Made by a program: the position numbers and the translations under genes. Below, piece by piece: positions 17,739 through 26,906 of a stretch of DNA of 34,165 nucleotides. The notes below the pieces were generated by a model. The model was not told the DNA's origin. It made no database searches and saw only the letters and a program-made list of their open reading frames with translations. Within the stretch, counting starts at the first letter, position 1; each line of letters opens with the position of its first letter. The DNA is from Clostridiales bacterium (GTDB lineage: Bacteria; Bacillota; Clostridia; Christensenellales; Borkfalkiaceae), in contig SVHY01000022.1 in NCBI GenBank assembly GCA_015055545.1, positions 1-34,165 of the forward strand, in the 5' to 3' direction.

Positions 17739-18563
17739 CTACATTATTTTCGCTTTTATTCCGTATTCAGCCAAAAACCGTTCGGGGTTTTGGCTTACAT
17801 TCGTTTCGTCAAAATTAGGTGCATACCGTCTTTGCAACGCCTTGTATTTGCCACCCGCCATCTTATTATACGGCAACAACTCCGCATGCTCTACGCCCTT
17901 ATCCTTTATAAAACGTGCAATCGCAGACAAGTTTTCGCGCGTATCCGTCACCGACGGGATTAAGGGAATACGCGTAACGAACGCTTTTCCGCTTTTTACC
18001 AACAAATCGTAATTTTTAAGAATTTTTTCGTTGCCCACGCCGCACCACTGCCGATGCGCGTCGTCGTCCATAATTTTCAAGTCGTATAACACGAAATCAC
18101 ACACGGACAAAACGCTTTCAAACGTTTCGCAATTTGCAAAGCCGCTCGTTTGCAAAGCCGCGTGTAAACCGTTCAAACGGCTTACGCAATCAACGATAAA
18201 TTGCGATTGCGATAAGGGTTCGCCACCCGAAAAGGTAACTCCGCCTCCGCTTGCTCGTAAAATCTCCGCGTTTTTTAGTATTTTATCCGCTAATCTTTGC
18301 GGCGTATACTCTTCGCCGACTGCCCGCACCAAATTTCGCGGACACGCCCCTATACTTTTTTCCGTAAGCCGACCGCTTTCGTCTTCGCATTTTTTACAAC
18401 CTAAACAGCCGTTAGGGCTACGCATATATTCCTTTTCAAAAGCTTGCCCCTCGGGATTGTGACACCATGCGCATTTAAGCGGACAACCCTTCAAAAATAC
18501 CGTCGTCCGTATCCCCGGACCGTCAAAAGTGGAAAATTCTTCGATTGAAAAAATCCGCCCCAT
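17739..18563 (-). CDS. Glycyl-radical enzyme activase (radical SAM, PflA family)
   Basis: 274 residues. It installs the glycyl radical on the neighbouring enzyme using SAM and a [4Fe-4S] cluster. Radical-SAM cysteines are C27, C31, C34 (CPLKCAWC), preceded by FDGPGIRTTVF and followed by TFSGGEPL. An inserted ferredoxin-like segment has only four cysteines (C53, C56, C59, C74), so probably one auxiliary cluster where many dehydratase activases have eight cysteines for two. I place the start at ATG 18563, with AGGTG six nt upstream, rather than the in-frame GTG at 18572. First gene of the operon. Confidence 0.93.
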   Translation of the reverse strand: MGRIFSIEEFSTFDGPGIRTTVFLKGCPLKCAWCHNPEGQAFEKEYMRSPNGCLGCKKCEDESGRLTEKSIGACPRNLVRAVGEEYTPQRLADKILKNAEILRASGGGVTFSGGEPLSQSQFIVDCVSRLNGLHAALQTSGFANCETFESVLSVCDFVLYDLKIMDDDAHRQWCGVGNEKILKNYDLLVKSGKAFVTRIPLIPSVTDTRENLSAIARFIKDKGVEHAELLPYNKMAGGKYKALQRRYAPNFDETNVSQNPERFLAEYGIKAKIM

Positions 18564-18584
18564 CACATTCACCTTTTTTATTTT

Positions 18585-18613
18585 ATTATACTATGATACG
18601 CTTGACAGTTCAA
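18585..18613 (-). promoter_or_regulatory. Promoter of the glycyl-radical operon
   Basis: Minus-strand TTGAAC (18608-18613), 17 bp, TATAAT (18585-18590). Its -35 directly abuts the -35 of the divergent AraC-gene promoter. Confidence 0.75.
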
Positions 18614-18630
18614 GAAATTTTTTGTATAAT
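18601..18630 (+). promoter_or_regulatory. Consensus promoter of the AraC regulator and central inverted repeat
   Basis: TTGACA (18602-18607), 17 bp, TATAAT (18625-18630), an exact sigma-A consensus. The perfect inverted repeat CTTGA-CAGT-TCAAG (18601-18614) spans both divergent -35 hexamers. It may be an operator, or simply the result of two back-to-back -35 elements. RNA polymerase should not be able to occupy both promoters at once. Confidence 0.8.
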
Positions 18631-18662
18631 TATAGCCATAAATTGACTTTTAGGTGTTCGTT

Positions 18663-19475
18663 ATGATTTTTCATCAAATCGACAATTCCATCGGCAATAA
18701 TATTTACAATGCGTATATATACGAAGATTTCAATTTCCATTTACATTTTCATAAAGGTTATGAATTCGTATTCGTATTAAAAGGCGAGCTTTGCGTTACG
18801 GTTGATAAAAAAAAGTATTTTCCAAAACAGGGAGAATGTATGTTGATTTTCCCTTATCAGTTTCATTCGTATCAAAAAGGCGAAGGTTCGAAAATTTTCG
18901 TCGTCGTTTTTTCAAACGCGCACGTACCTTTCTTTCATAATTTAACGGAAAATCGTTTGGCAGTCAGCCCCGTATTTTCTTTAAGTGAAACTACGGAAAA
19001 ATTCATACTTGCGTCTTTAATCGGAAACACTCTCGTCGAAGGCGAAAAGATAGAAATTCCCGCGCCCGACCCGCTCCTATTAAAAGCTACGCTTTACGCG
19101 CTCTGCGCGGAATTTTTTCAGTTATCCGAGTTCGTTCCAGCACCCGCTTTTCGCAGCGACCCCGTTCTCGATTGCCTTTTATATATCGAAAGCCGTTACA
19201 CAGAGAACGTTTCTCTGCAAGATATGGCGAAAGAACTTGGGTTTAACGCCGAATATTTATGCCGTTTGCTCAACCGCACGCTCGGCATAGGCTTTAAAAC
19301 GCTTATCAATCAATACCGTTGCGAGCGTGCGCAATACCTTCTCACCAACACGAAAGCCACGGTGACGGTTGCAGCGATGGAAAGCGGATTTCAAAGCATC
19401 CGTTCGTTCAATCGCGTGTTTAAGGAAACGACGGGTATATCTCCACACGAATTAAAACAATCTTCAAAAATATAA
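18663..19475 (+). CDS. AraC-family transcriptional regulator, next to the glycyl-radical operon
   Basis: About 270 residues. The N-terminal half is a cupin-like sensor (LHFHKGYEFVFVLKGELCVTV..., PYQFHSY). The C-terminal 100 residues hold two helix-turn-helix motifs (VSLQDMAKELGFNAEYLCRLLNRTLG and ATVTVAAMESGF...FNRVFKETTGISPHEL, in part) typical of AraC/XylS. It is divergent from the activase gene, so it is probably the regulator of that operon, binding a small ligand in the cupin. I choose ATG 18663 over GTG 18654 because AGGTG precedes it by six nt, as in the divergent activase gene. Confidence 0.9.
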   Translation: MIFHQIDNSIGNNIYNAYIYEDFNFHLHFHKGYEFVFVLKGELCVTVDKKKYFPKQGECMLIFPYQFHSYQKGEGSKIFVVVFSNAHVPFFHNLTENRLAVSPVFSLSETTEKFILASLIGNTLVEGEKIEIPAPDPLLLKATLYALCAEFFQLSEFVPAPAFRSDPVLDCLLYIESRYTENVSLQDMAKELGFNAEYLCRLLNRTLGIGFKTLINQYRCERAQYLLTNTKATVTVAAMESGFQSIRSFNRVFKETTGISPHELKQSSKI

Positions 19476-19535
19476 CCGAATACCCCGCAAAAGTTTTCCA
19501 ACTTTTGCGGGGTATTCGGTTATTAGCGTTTTTTT
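19472..19535. terminator. Bidirectional terminator between araC gene and argS (24-bp perfect stem)
   Basis: Arms 19472-19495 and 19500-19523 are perfect reverse complements (24 bp) with a TTCC loop. The plus strand continues TAGCG and seven T residues; the minus strand continues into ATTTTTG. The stop codon of the AraC gene (19473-19475) is inside the left arm. It serves both convergent genes. Confidence 0.92.
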
Positions 19536-19553
19536 ATGAAATGATATTACACG

Positions 19554-21239
19554 TTACATTTTATCGGGAATACCTATCCCAAGGAGCGCAAACGCGTTTT
19601 TGAGCGTTTGCAACGTAGCGTTCGTCAACGCCAAACGGAAGTTTTTCGTCTTCTCGTCTTCTGCAGCCAAAATCTTGCAATCAAAATAGAATTTATTGAA
19701 CTGTTTAGCTACGTCCACGGCAAAACGCGCGATAAAGGACGGTTCGTATTTTTCAGCCGCGGCTTTTACCGTTTCGGGGAATACGGACAATGCTTTTACA
19801 AGCTCGATTTCTTCCGCCGAAAGCGTAGGAATTTCAAACTCGGTTACCACGCCGCCCTTTTGTAATACGGAATTTGCTCTCGCGCAGGTATATTGCACGT
19901 ATACGCTCGTTTCCCCGTCGAAATTGAGCACTTTATCGTACGAGAACACGATATCTTTGATTTTACTATTATACAGTGCACCGAAGATGACCGCACCCAC
20001 ACCCACTTTCTTTGCAACGTCTTCCTTGTTTTCAAGGTTAGGATTTTTACCGTCGATAACGCCGTACGCTTTTTCGATACACTTTGCAATAACGTCTTCC
20101 AAGAATACGACGTTACCCTTACGCGTAGACATCGTGCCCTCTTCCAAGGAAACCATACCATACGCCACGTGCACCAAGTCTTTTGCCCAATCTTTGCCCA
20201 TCAATTCGAGCACTTTGAAGAACTGCTTAAAGTGCAGATTTTGTTGATAGGCAACTACGTACAAACATTTATAAAAATCGTATTCGTTTTTGCGATAGGT
20301 TGCGGCAGCCATATCGCGCGTAGCGTAAAGCGAACTGCCGTCCGATTTCAAAATAATGCAAGGCGGCATACCGTATTCTTCCAAGTCAACTACCTGCGCC
20401 CCGCGGCTTTCCACGAGCAAGTTCTTTGCTCGTAATTCGTCTACGACGGGTTGCATTTTATCCGAATAAAAGCTTTCGCCTGCGTACGAATCGAAGTGGA
20501 TATCGAGCATATCGTATATCTTTTGCACGTCTTTTAACGTCAGTGCTTTAAACCACGTGAAAAGCTGTTGACATTCCTCGTCGCCTTGTTCGATTTTCTT
20601 AAAATACGCGCGCGCCTCGTCGTCGTATTCGGGGTGTTCTTCCGCTTCTTTGTGGAAACGCACGTACAGCTCGTTCAATGCGCGAATACCGCCCTTTTCC
20701 ACCGTTTCTTTATCCCCCCAACGCTTGTACGCGGAAATGAGCTTTCCAAACTGCGTACCGTAATCGCCAAGGTGGTTAATCCCTACCGCTTTATAGCCAA
20801 GGTAATTAAAAATGCGGTATAATGCGCCGCCAAGGACGGTTGTGGATAAATGCCCGATATGAAAAGGTTTTGCGATATTGATAGACGAATAATCAATACA
20901 AACCGTCTTGCCTGCGCCCTCGTTTGAAGATCCGAACGCGTCTTTTTCGGATAAAATTTTATCGAGCGTAGCACGCACGAATCCGTCTTTATTGATTTTG
21001 AAATTCAAATAACCGTTCACGGCAGAAACTTCGCTTATGATATCGTCCGTGGAAATACCCGCTTTTAATTCTTCCGCAATCATAGCGGGACTTTTTCTAA
21101 AAATTTTAGCGAATTTAAAACAGGGAATGGCGTAATCGCCCATTTCCGTATTCGGAGGCAAAGCAATCAGCGAATAAATTTCGTCTTGCGTTACGCCCTC
21201 CACTTTGATTTTTTCGGCAATATACTGTTTGTAGTCCAT
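19554..21239 (-). CDS. argS: Arginyl-tRNA synthetase
   Basis: 561 residues; charges tRNA-Arg with arginine in the cytosol. It has the N-terminal Add-1 type domain (about 1-95), the class I HIGH motif in KPFHIGHLSTTVLGG (HIGH at 127-130), GDYGTQFGKLI, SDGSSLYATRD and a C-terminal anticodon-binding helical domain ending with the conserved LLGIGIPDKM-type tail. The KMSKS position reads TMSTRKGN, a degenerate form common in ArgS. ATG 21239 is preceded by GAAGG. It is convergent with the AraC gene and divergent from ychF. Confidence 0.96.
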   Translation of the reverse strand: MDYKQYIAEKIKVEGVTQDEIYSLIALPPNTEMGDYAIPCFKFAKIFRKSPAMIAEELKAGISTDDIISEVSAVNGYLNFKINKDGFVRATLDKILSEKDAFGSSNEGAGKTVCIDYSSINIAKPFHIGHLSTTVLGGALYRIFNYLGYKAVGINHLGDYGTQFGKLISAYKRWGDKETVEKGGIRALNELYVRFHKEAEEHPEYDDEARAYFKKIEQGDEECQQLFTWFKALTLKDVQKIYDMLDIHFDSYAGESFYSDKMQPVVDELRAKNLLVESRGAQVVDLEEYGMPPCIILKSDGSSLYATRDMAAATYRKNEYDFYKCLYVVAYQQNLHFKQFFKVLELMGKDWAKDLVHVAYGMVSLEEGTMSTRKGNVVFLEDVIAKCIEKAYGVIDGKNPNLENKEDVAKKVGVGAVIFGALYNSKIKDIVFSYDKVLNFDGETSVYVQYTCARANSVLQKGGVVTEFEIPTLSAEEIELVKALSVFPETVKAAAEKYEPSFIARFAVDVAKQFNKFYFDCKILAAEDEKTKNFRLALTNATLQTLKNAFALLGIGIPDKM

Positions 21240-21283
21240 AATTTTACCTTCGTTTTTTCTCGTTTATAATTTTTTCTGCAATA

Positions 21284-21312
21284 ATATTAACACATTTTTC
21301 AAAATAGGTCAA
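21284..21312 (-). promoter_or_regulatory. argS promoter
   Basis: Minus-strand TTGACC (21307-21312), 17 bp, TAATAT (21284-21289). The -10 is weak. No T-box leader is present: the leader is only about 40 nt. Confidence 0.45.
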
Positions 21313-21319
21313 GTTTGAT

Positions 21320-21348
21320 TTGCCAAATTTTTAATTTTATATTATAAT
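21320..21348 (+). promoter_or_regulatory. ychF promoter
   Basis: TTGCCA (21320-21325), 17 bp, TATAAT (21343-21348). The leader is about 40 nt and ends in AAGGAAG before the ATG at 21394. Confidence 0.7.
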
Positions 21349-21393
21349 ATATTGGAAAATTTCTCAAAATTTTATCAAAAGGAAGTAAATGTT

Positions 21394-22509
21394 ATGAAAC
21401 TCGGCGTCGTAGGACTCCCCAACGTAGGAAAATCCACTCTCTTTAACGCAATTACCCGCGCAGGCGCGGAATGTGCGAATTATCCCTTCTGCACCATCGA
21501 ACCCAACGTGGGCGTGGTTGCCGTTCCCGACGAACGCTTGGACAAGCTCGCCGCTTTATATACGAGCAAAAAGGTTACCCCTGCCGTTATCGAATTCGTC
21601 GATATAGCAGGGCTTGTAAAAGGCGCGTCCAAGGGCGAAGGCTTGGGCAATAAATTCCTTTCGCATATCCGTGAAGTGGACGCTATCGTGCACGTAGTAC
21701 GCTGTTTTGAGGACGCGAACATCACACACGTAGACAATAACGTCAATCCCGTAAGCGATATCGAAACGATTAATCTCGAACTCGTTTTGTCGGACATGGA
21801 AGCCGTGCAAAACCGCATGAACAAAGTAAAAGTGCAAGCCCGCGGCGGCGCGGATAAAAAAGCGGCGGAAGAATACGCGTTTTTGGAACGTTTATACGCG
21901 CACCTTGAAAGCGAAAAACCTGCCCGCAACTTTGCGACGACGGACGACGAAAAAGAGTTTTTGAAAAATTGTTTTCTGTTGACTACCAAACCCGTTATTT
22001 ACGCGGCAAACATCAAAGAAGACGATATGGGTAAAGACGAAGACACCCTCCCCCACGTCGTAAGCGTAAAAGAATTTGCAGCGAAAGAAGGCGCGGAAGT
22101 GTTGGTTATTTGCGCGAAAACGGAAGAAGATTTAGCGCAAATGGATGCGGAAGACAAAGCGATTTTCATGGAAGAATTCGGGCTTGGCGAAAGCGGCTTG
22201 GATAGGCTCATTAAAAAATCCTATTCCCTGCTCGGCTTGATTTCCTATCTGACGGCAGGCGAAAAGGAAACGCGCGCGTGGACGATTACGAAAGGCACGA
22301 AAGCGCCGCAAGCCGCGGGCAAAATCCACACCGATTTTGAAAAAGGCTTTATCCGCGCGGACGTTGTGAACTGGGAAATTCTCGTAGAACTCGGCTCTAT
22401 CGCCGCCGCAAAGGAAAAGGGGAAAGTTCGTTCCGAGGGCAAAGAATATATCATGCAGGACGGCGACGTTGTAGAATACTATTTCAACGTTTCCAAAAGC
22501 TCCAAATAA
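21394..22509 (+). CDS. ychF: Ribosome-binding ATPase YchF (Obg family)
   Basis: 371 residues. YchF/OLA1 binds ATP rather than GTP and associates with ribosomes. The G1 motif GLPNVGKST is at residues 7-15, G3 is DIAGLVKGASKGEGLGN, the central coiled coil covers about 120-190, and the C-terminal TGS domain includes TAGEKETRAWTI and YIMQDGDVVEYYFNV. Start: an in-frame ATG exists at 21352, but GGAAG sits eight nt before the ATG at 21394 and family proteins begin MKLGVVGLPNVGKS, so 21394 is used. Transcribed alone between argS and nahK. Confidence 0.96.
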   Translation: MKLGVVGLPNVGKSTLFNAITRAGAECANYPFCTIEPNVGVVAVPDERLDKLAALYTSKKVTPAVIEFVDIAGLVKGASKGEGLGNKFLSHIREVDAIVHVVRCFEDANITHVDNNVNPVSDIETINLELVLSDMEAVQNRMNKVKVQARGGADKKAAEEYAFLERLYAHLESEKPARNFATTDDEKEFLKNCFLLTTKPVIYAANIKEDDMGKDEDTLPHVVSVKEFAAKEGAEVLVICAKTEEDLAQMDAEDKAIFMEEFGLGESGLDRLIKKSYSLLGLISYLTAGEKETRAWTITKGTKAPQAAGKIHTDFEKGFIRADVVNWEILVELGSIAAAKEKGKVRSEGKEYIMQDGDVVEYYFNVSKSSK

Positions 22510-22521
22510 GCGAAAGCAATC

Positions 22522-22554
22522 AAAAACAGACGGGCAAACAACCCGTCTGTTTTT
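22522..22554. terminator. Bidirectional terminator between ychF and nahK-like gene
   Basis: A 13-bp perfect stem (AAAAACAGACGGG at 22522-22534, CCCGTCTGTTTTT at 22542-22554) with a 7-nt loop and T runs on both strands. Confidence 0.9.
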
Positions 22555-22566
22555 CGTTTCGTTCTA

Positions 22567-23643
<1,077 letters not shown>

Positions 23644-23663
23644 CTAAGGTTATTTATGACAAT

Positions 23664-23692
23664 ATTATAACCGAATTTTCTTTAGATTGCAA
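23664..23692 (-). promoter_or_regulatory. nahK promoter
   Basis: Minus-strand TTGCAA (23687-23692), 17 bp, TATAAT (23664-23669). Confidence 0.75.
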
Positions 23693-23772
23693 TAGAAATT
23701 ATTTCATCGTTTTGTGGAATTCTTTCGCTGTTTATTTTTGTGAAAAATTTCTATGTTTTTACCTTGAAACAG

Positions 23773-23802
23773 TTTACAAACGGAAACAAAAAATGATATA
23801 AT
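23773..23802 (+). promoter_or_regulatory. Promoter of the second AraC regulator
   Basis: TTTACA (23773-23778), 18 bp, TATAAT (23797-23802). Only six bases separate the -10 from the ATG, which places the expected transcription start at or next to the A of the start codon. GAAACA occurs at 23766-23771 and 23783-23788, flanking the -35. Confidence 0.65.
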
Positions 23803-23808
23803 AAAACC

Positions 23809-24690
23809 ATGGAACAGGAAAAGAAAAAATTTTATATGCATAAGATTGCAAACCTTTTGAACATTCAAAAGATTGTAACTATTCATTACCAAGTGCTTGG
23901 CAGTCATTACGTATTTCCCGGAGAAACGCATGATTTTTGGGAAATTAACTACGTAGATAAAGGCAATGCGTTCGTGGGTATCGACGGGCAAATCGTAGAG
24001 CTGAAACAAGGCGAAATCTTGTTTATCAAGCCCAATCAACCGCATTATTTAGAAACGGGCGATGGTGAACCGAACGTGTTTATTGCGTCCTTTTTATGCC
24101 GTTCCCCGTCTATGAACTTCTTTTGCGATAAAAAATACGCCGTACCCGAAAAATACCGTTATCTTTTGCAAAACATTATGACGGAAGCCTCGGATACGTT
24201 TAACCTGCCCGATTTTGATCCTAATTTGAGCGCGTTGGAACTTAAAGAAAACCCGAACTTGGGCGGCGAACAAATTATTAAAAACTCGTTGGAAACGCTG
24301 TTTATTTATCTTTTGCGCCACGCGCAAAACAAGCAACAAACGCAAGAATTTTTCGTTTCCAAGATCGCCGATTCTACCGAGCTGCAAGACGAAATCGTGC
24401 GCATTTTAAACGCTAAACTCTACGATAGGTTTACCTTAGAGTCCCTGCGCGACGAACTGCACTACGGCACGACGCAGCTTTGCACTTTTTTCAAAAAGAA
24501 AACGGGCATGACCATTTATCAAACGTATTTGAAATTAAAAATCGACGAGGCTAAAAAGTTGATTAGAAAGAACTTTTCCTTTTCGGAAATTGCCGATAAG
24601 CTGTGTTTCGATTCCGTATCCACGTTCACGTTCGTATTCAAAAAACACGTGGGTATGACTCCGGGCGAATACAGAAACAGCATTAAATAA
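23809..24690 (+). CDS. AraC-family transcriptional regulator, next to nahK-like gene
   Basis: 293 residues. The cupin-like sensor is at the N-terminus (FPGETHDFWEINYVDKG, ELKQGEILFIKPNQPHYLETG). The C-terminal AraC domain has two helix-turn-helix motifs, the first around YDRFTLESLRDELHYGTTQLCTFFKKKTG, given here only in outline, and the second ending FTFVFKKHVGMTPGEYR. Divergent from the nahK-like kinase, so an amino-sugar or related ligand is plausible but unproven. There is no Shine-Dalgarno sequence before ATG 23809, and the -10 hexamer is six nt upstream, so the mRNA may be leaderless. Confidence 0.9.
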   Translation: MEQEKKKFYMHKIANLLNIQKIVTIHYQVLGSHYVFPGETHDFWEINYVDKGNAFVGIDGQIVELKQGEILFIKPNQPHYLETGDGEPNVFIASFLCRSPSMNFFCDKKYAVPEKYRYLLQNIMTEASDTFNLPDFDPNLSALELKENPNLGGEQIIKNSLETLFIYLLRHAQNKQQTQEFFVSKIADSTELQDEIVRILNAKLYDRFTLESLRDELHYGTTQLCTFFKKKTGMTIYQTYLKLKIDEAKKLIRKNFSFSEIADKLCFDSVSTFTFVFKKHVGMTPGEYRNSIK

Positions 24691-24705
24691 TCCAAACAAA
24701 AATTC

Positions 24706-24735
24706 TACACCCCGCTTTTAGCAAAGCGGGGTGTA
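24706..24735. terminator. Bidirectional terminator between araC gene and recA
   Basis: A 13-bp perfect stem, TACACCCCGCTTT (24706-24718) with AAAGCGGGGTGTA (24723-24735), loop TAGC. The minus strand continues GAATTTTTG; the plus tail is TTCGTTTATTC. Confidence 0.85.
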
Positions 24736-24740
24736 TTCGT

Positions 24741-25772
24741 TTATTCTTCCGTTTCTTCTTGTTGTTCCACGTTACCCTTTGCCGCGTCGCGAATCTTTTG
24801 TTCGATTTCCGCGCGAACTTCGGGGTTGTCTTTCAGGTATATACGCATTTTTTCTCTACCTTGCGCCACTTTTGCGCCGTTGTAGCTATAAAACGCGCCG
24901 CTCTTACCGATGACTTCGTATTGTACGCCCGTATCGATAATACAACCCTCCTGCGAAATACCTTCGCCGAATACGATATCAAATTCCGCCTGACGGAAAG
25001 GAGGCGCGAGCTTGTTTTTCACGACCTTCGCTTTCGTTCTGTTGCCCATAGCCCCGTCCGCGTCTTTCAAAACGTCCATCTTTCTTACGTCCAAACGTAC
25101 GCTTGCATAGAATTTAAGCGCTTTACCACCGGGCGTGGTTTCGGGGTTACCGAACATAACGCCTACCTTTTCGCGGAGCTGGTTAATAAAGATAACGCAG
25201 GTTTTGGATTTATTGACGATTGCCGTCAATTTTCTAAGCGCTTGCGACATCAAACGCGCTTGCAAACCGACGTGGGAATCGCCCATATCCCCTTCGATTT
25301 CCGCTTTCGGCGTCAACGCCGCAACCGAGTCGATAACGATAATATCCACCGCGGAACTTCTAACGAGCGCGTCCGCGATATCGAGTGCTTGTTCACCCGT
25401 ATCCGGCTGGGAAACGTACAAATCGTCCAAGTTTACCCCTAACTTGCGCGCATAAACGGGATCTAACGCGTGTTCCGCGTCGATAAACGCCGCTACGCCG
25501 CCCATTTTTTGCGCTTCGGCAATCGCGTGCAACGCAACCGTCGTTTTACCCGAAGATTCAGGGCCGTAAATTTCAATAATTCTCCCACGCGGAAAACCGC
25601 CGATTCCAAGCGCCAAATCCAACGTTAAACAACCCGAAGGAATGACTTCTATTTCCGTTTTCCCCGCTTCGTCACCAAGGCGCATAATCGAACCCTTGCC
25701 GTATTGCTTTTCAATCTGCAACAGCACCGCGTCTAACGCCTTCATTTTGTCCGTATTCTTTTCGTTTGCCAT
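24741..25772 (-). CDS. recA: Recombinase RecA
   Basis: 343 residues, full length. RecA forms filaments on single-stranded DNA for strand exchange and stimulates LexA cleavage. Visible: Walker A GPESSGKT (70-77), the MAW-region '[19 protein letters not shown]', [20 protein letters not shown] (L1 nearby), [22 protein letters not shown] (L2) in outline, and an acidic tail ending EEQQEETEE-like. It is the last gene of the rimO-pgsA-cinA-recA operon, 26 nt after cinA. No LexA-type box is seen directly upstream. Confidence 0.98.
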   Translation of the reverse strand: MANEKNTDKMKALDAVLLQIEKQYGKGSIMRLGDEAGKTEIEVIPSGCLTLDLALGIGGFPRGRIIEIYGPESSGKTTVALHAIAEAQKMGGVAAFIDAEHALDPVYARKLGVNLDDLYVSQPDTGEQALDIADALVRSSAVDIIVIDSVAALTPKAEIEGDMGDSHVGLQARLMSQALRKLTAIVNKSKTCVIFINQLREKVGVMFGNPETTPGGKALKFYASVRLDVRKMDVLKDADGAMGNRTKAKVVKNKLAPPFRQAEFDIVFGEGISQEGCIIDTGVQYEVIGKSGAFYSYNGAKVAQGREKMRIYLKDNPEVRAEIEQKIRDAAKGNVEQQEETEE

Positions 25773-25798
25773 TATATATATTCTCCTATACTATTATT

Positions 25799-26905
25799 TT
25801 ATATCTTTTTTAAATGTTTATACGCTTGATAGAGCGCGTAATTGATTGCCGTTTCCGTAATTTCCTTTCTCCTACCGTCAAATTTATAACGATAAACGAA
25901 AATGCTTTCTTTCGTACCAACGGCAATATAACAAAGCCCTACGGGTTGCATGGATCGATCCGACTTTGGCCCTGCTATGCCCGTCGTAGCAATGGAAATA
26001 TCGCAATCGCCCGTTGCTATCAGCCCTGCCGCCATTTCGTACGCCGCTTGATCGGATACCGCGCCCATCGTCGCAAGCGTATAATCGGACACACCCAAAC
26101 GCTTGATTTTCGACAATTCGTTATACGTGTTCAAGCCCTCGAAATAGACTTCGCTTGCCCCCGAAACGGACGTGAGTTTTCGCGCAATTCCACCGCCTGT
26201 AAACGATTCCGCTACGCTGATTTTTTTACCGCGCAATTTCAAAAGCGTAATGAGTTGCTCGGCAAGCGGCGTATCGTCCATGGCGTATACGCTACCGTCC
26301 AACCCGTCCGCAAACAAACGGAGTAGATCGTCTACGAGCATTTTCGGTGCGTCTTCGCCGTATAAAATCTCAATAATATCTTCATCGTAGCGGCGCGTAT
26401 GCAAATACGTTATCCGACCACCGTCCAACTCCTTAGCACGATCGATCAAGCTCTTAACGCGCATACTATTCGCGCCTACCGTACGTATAACGATACGCGC
26501 ACGCTTAACTCCGCTCTTTTTTTGCAAGTAGGGAACGCAGACCGTTTTCGCGTATTCTTCGCCCCATTCCACACTGTCCAAAGCGAGTAAAAACAGCGTT
26601 TTTTCCTGTTCACCGAATATCCCCGCGCCGTTTGCATCGCCGTGAAAGCTCTGTTCTTGAAAAACACCCGAAATCGCATTTTTAATCGCGAACAAACGAG
26701 TCTTTCCCGCCATAACGAACAGGTTGTCGTATTCTTCTTTCCACTCCGAAATAGAGGAACGGATTTTTTGCTCGTTTGCGTTTATTAAATAACGTATCTC
26801 GTCTACGGCATAACCGTATTCTGTAAACGCGTTCAACACGGCGTTCGTATCGTCGCTTGCGTATTCATATCGACCGTTTCCGATGATGACACACGCGTTT
26901 TTCAT
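25799..26905 (-). CDS. cinA: CinA-like protein with intact NMN deamidase domain and eroded N-terminal domain
   Basis: 368 residues. The C-terminal PncC-type domain (about 215-368) keeps the AESFTGG motif (232-238) and ATTGIAGP (306-313) of nicotinamide-mononucleotide deamidase. The N-terminal MoaB/COG1058-like domain is recognisable by layout, but the usual GGLGPTxDD is replaced by AGKTRLFAI (66-74), so its pyrophosphatase activity is doubtful. The start at 26905 is preferred over 26914: AAAGG lies nine nt before it and it avoids overlap with pgsA. The neighbours rimO, pgsA and recA are its classic Firmicutes partners. Confidence 0.85.
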   Translation of the reverse strand: MKNACVIIGNGRYEYASDDTNAVLNAFTEYGYAVDEIRYLINANEQKIRSSISEWKEEYDNLFVMAGKTRLFAIKNAISGVFQEQSFHGDANGAGIFGEQEKTLFLLALDSVEWGEEYAKTVCVPYLQKKSGVKRARIVIRTVGANSMRVKSLIDRAKELDGGRITYLHTRRYDEDIIEILYGEDAPKMLVDDLLRLFADGLDGSVYAMDDTPLAEQLITLLKLRGKKISVAESFTGGGIARKLTSVSGASEVYFEGLNTYNELSKIKRLGVSDYTLATMGAVSDQAAYEMAAGLIATGDCDISIATTGIAGPKSDRSMQPVGLCYIAVGTKESIFVYRYKFDGRRKEITETAINYALYQAYKHLKKI

Positions 26906-26906
26906 C

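Noticed and set aside
21240-21300. T-box or other riboswitch leader for argS
   Set aside because: The leader is about 40 nt with no specifier stem or T-box sequence.
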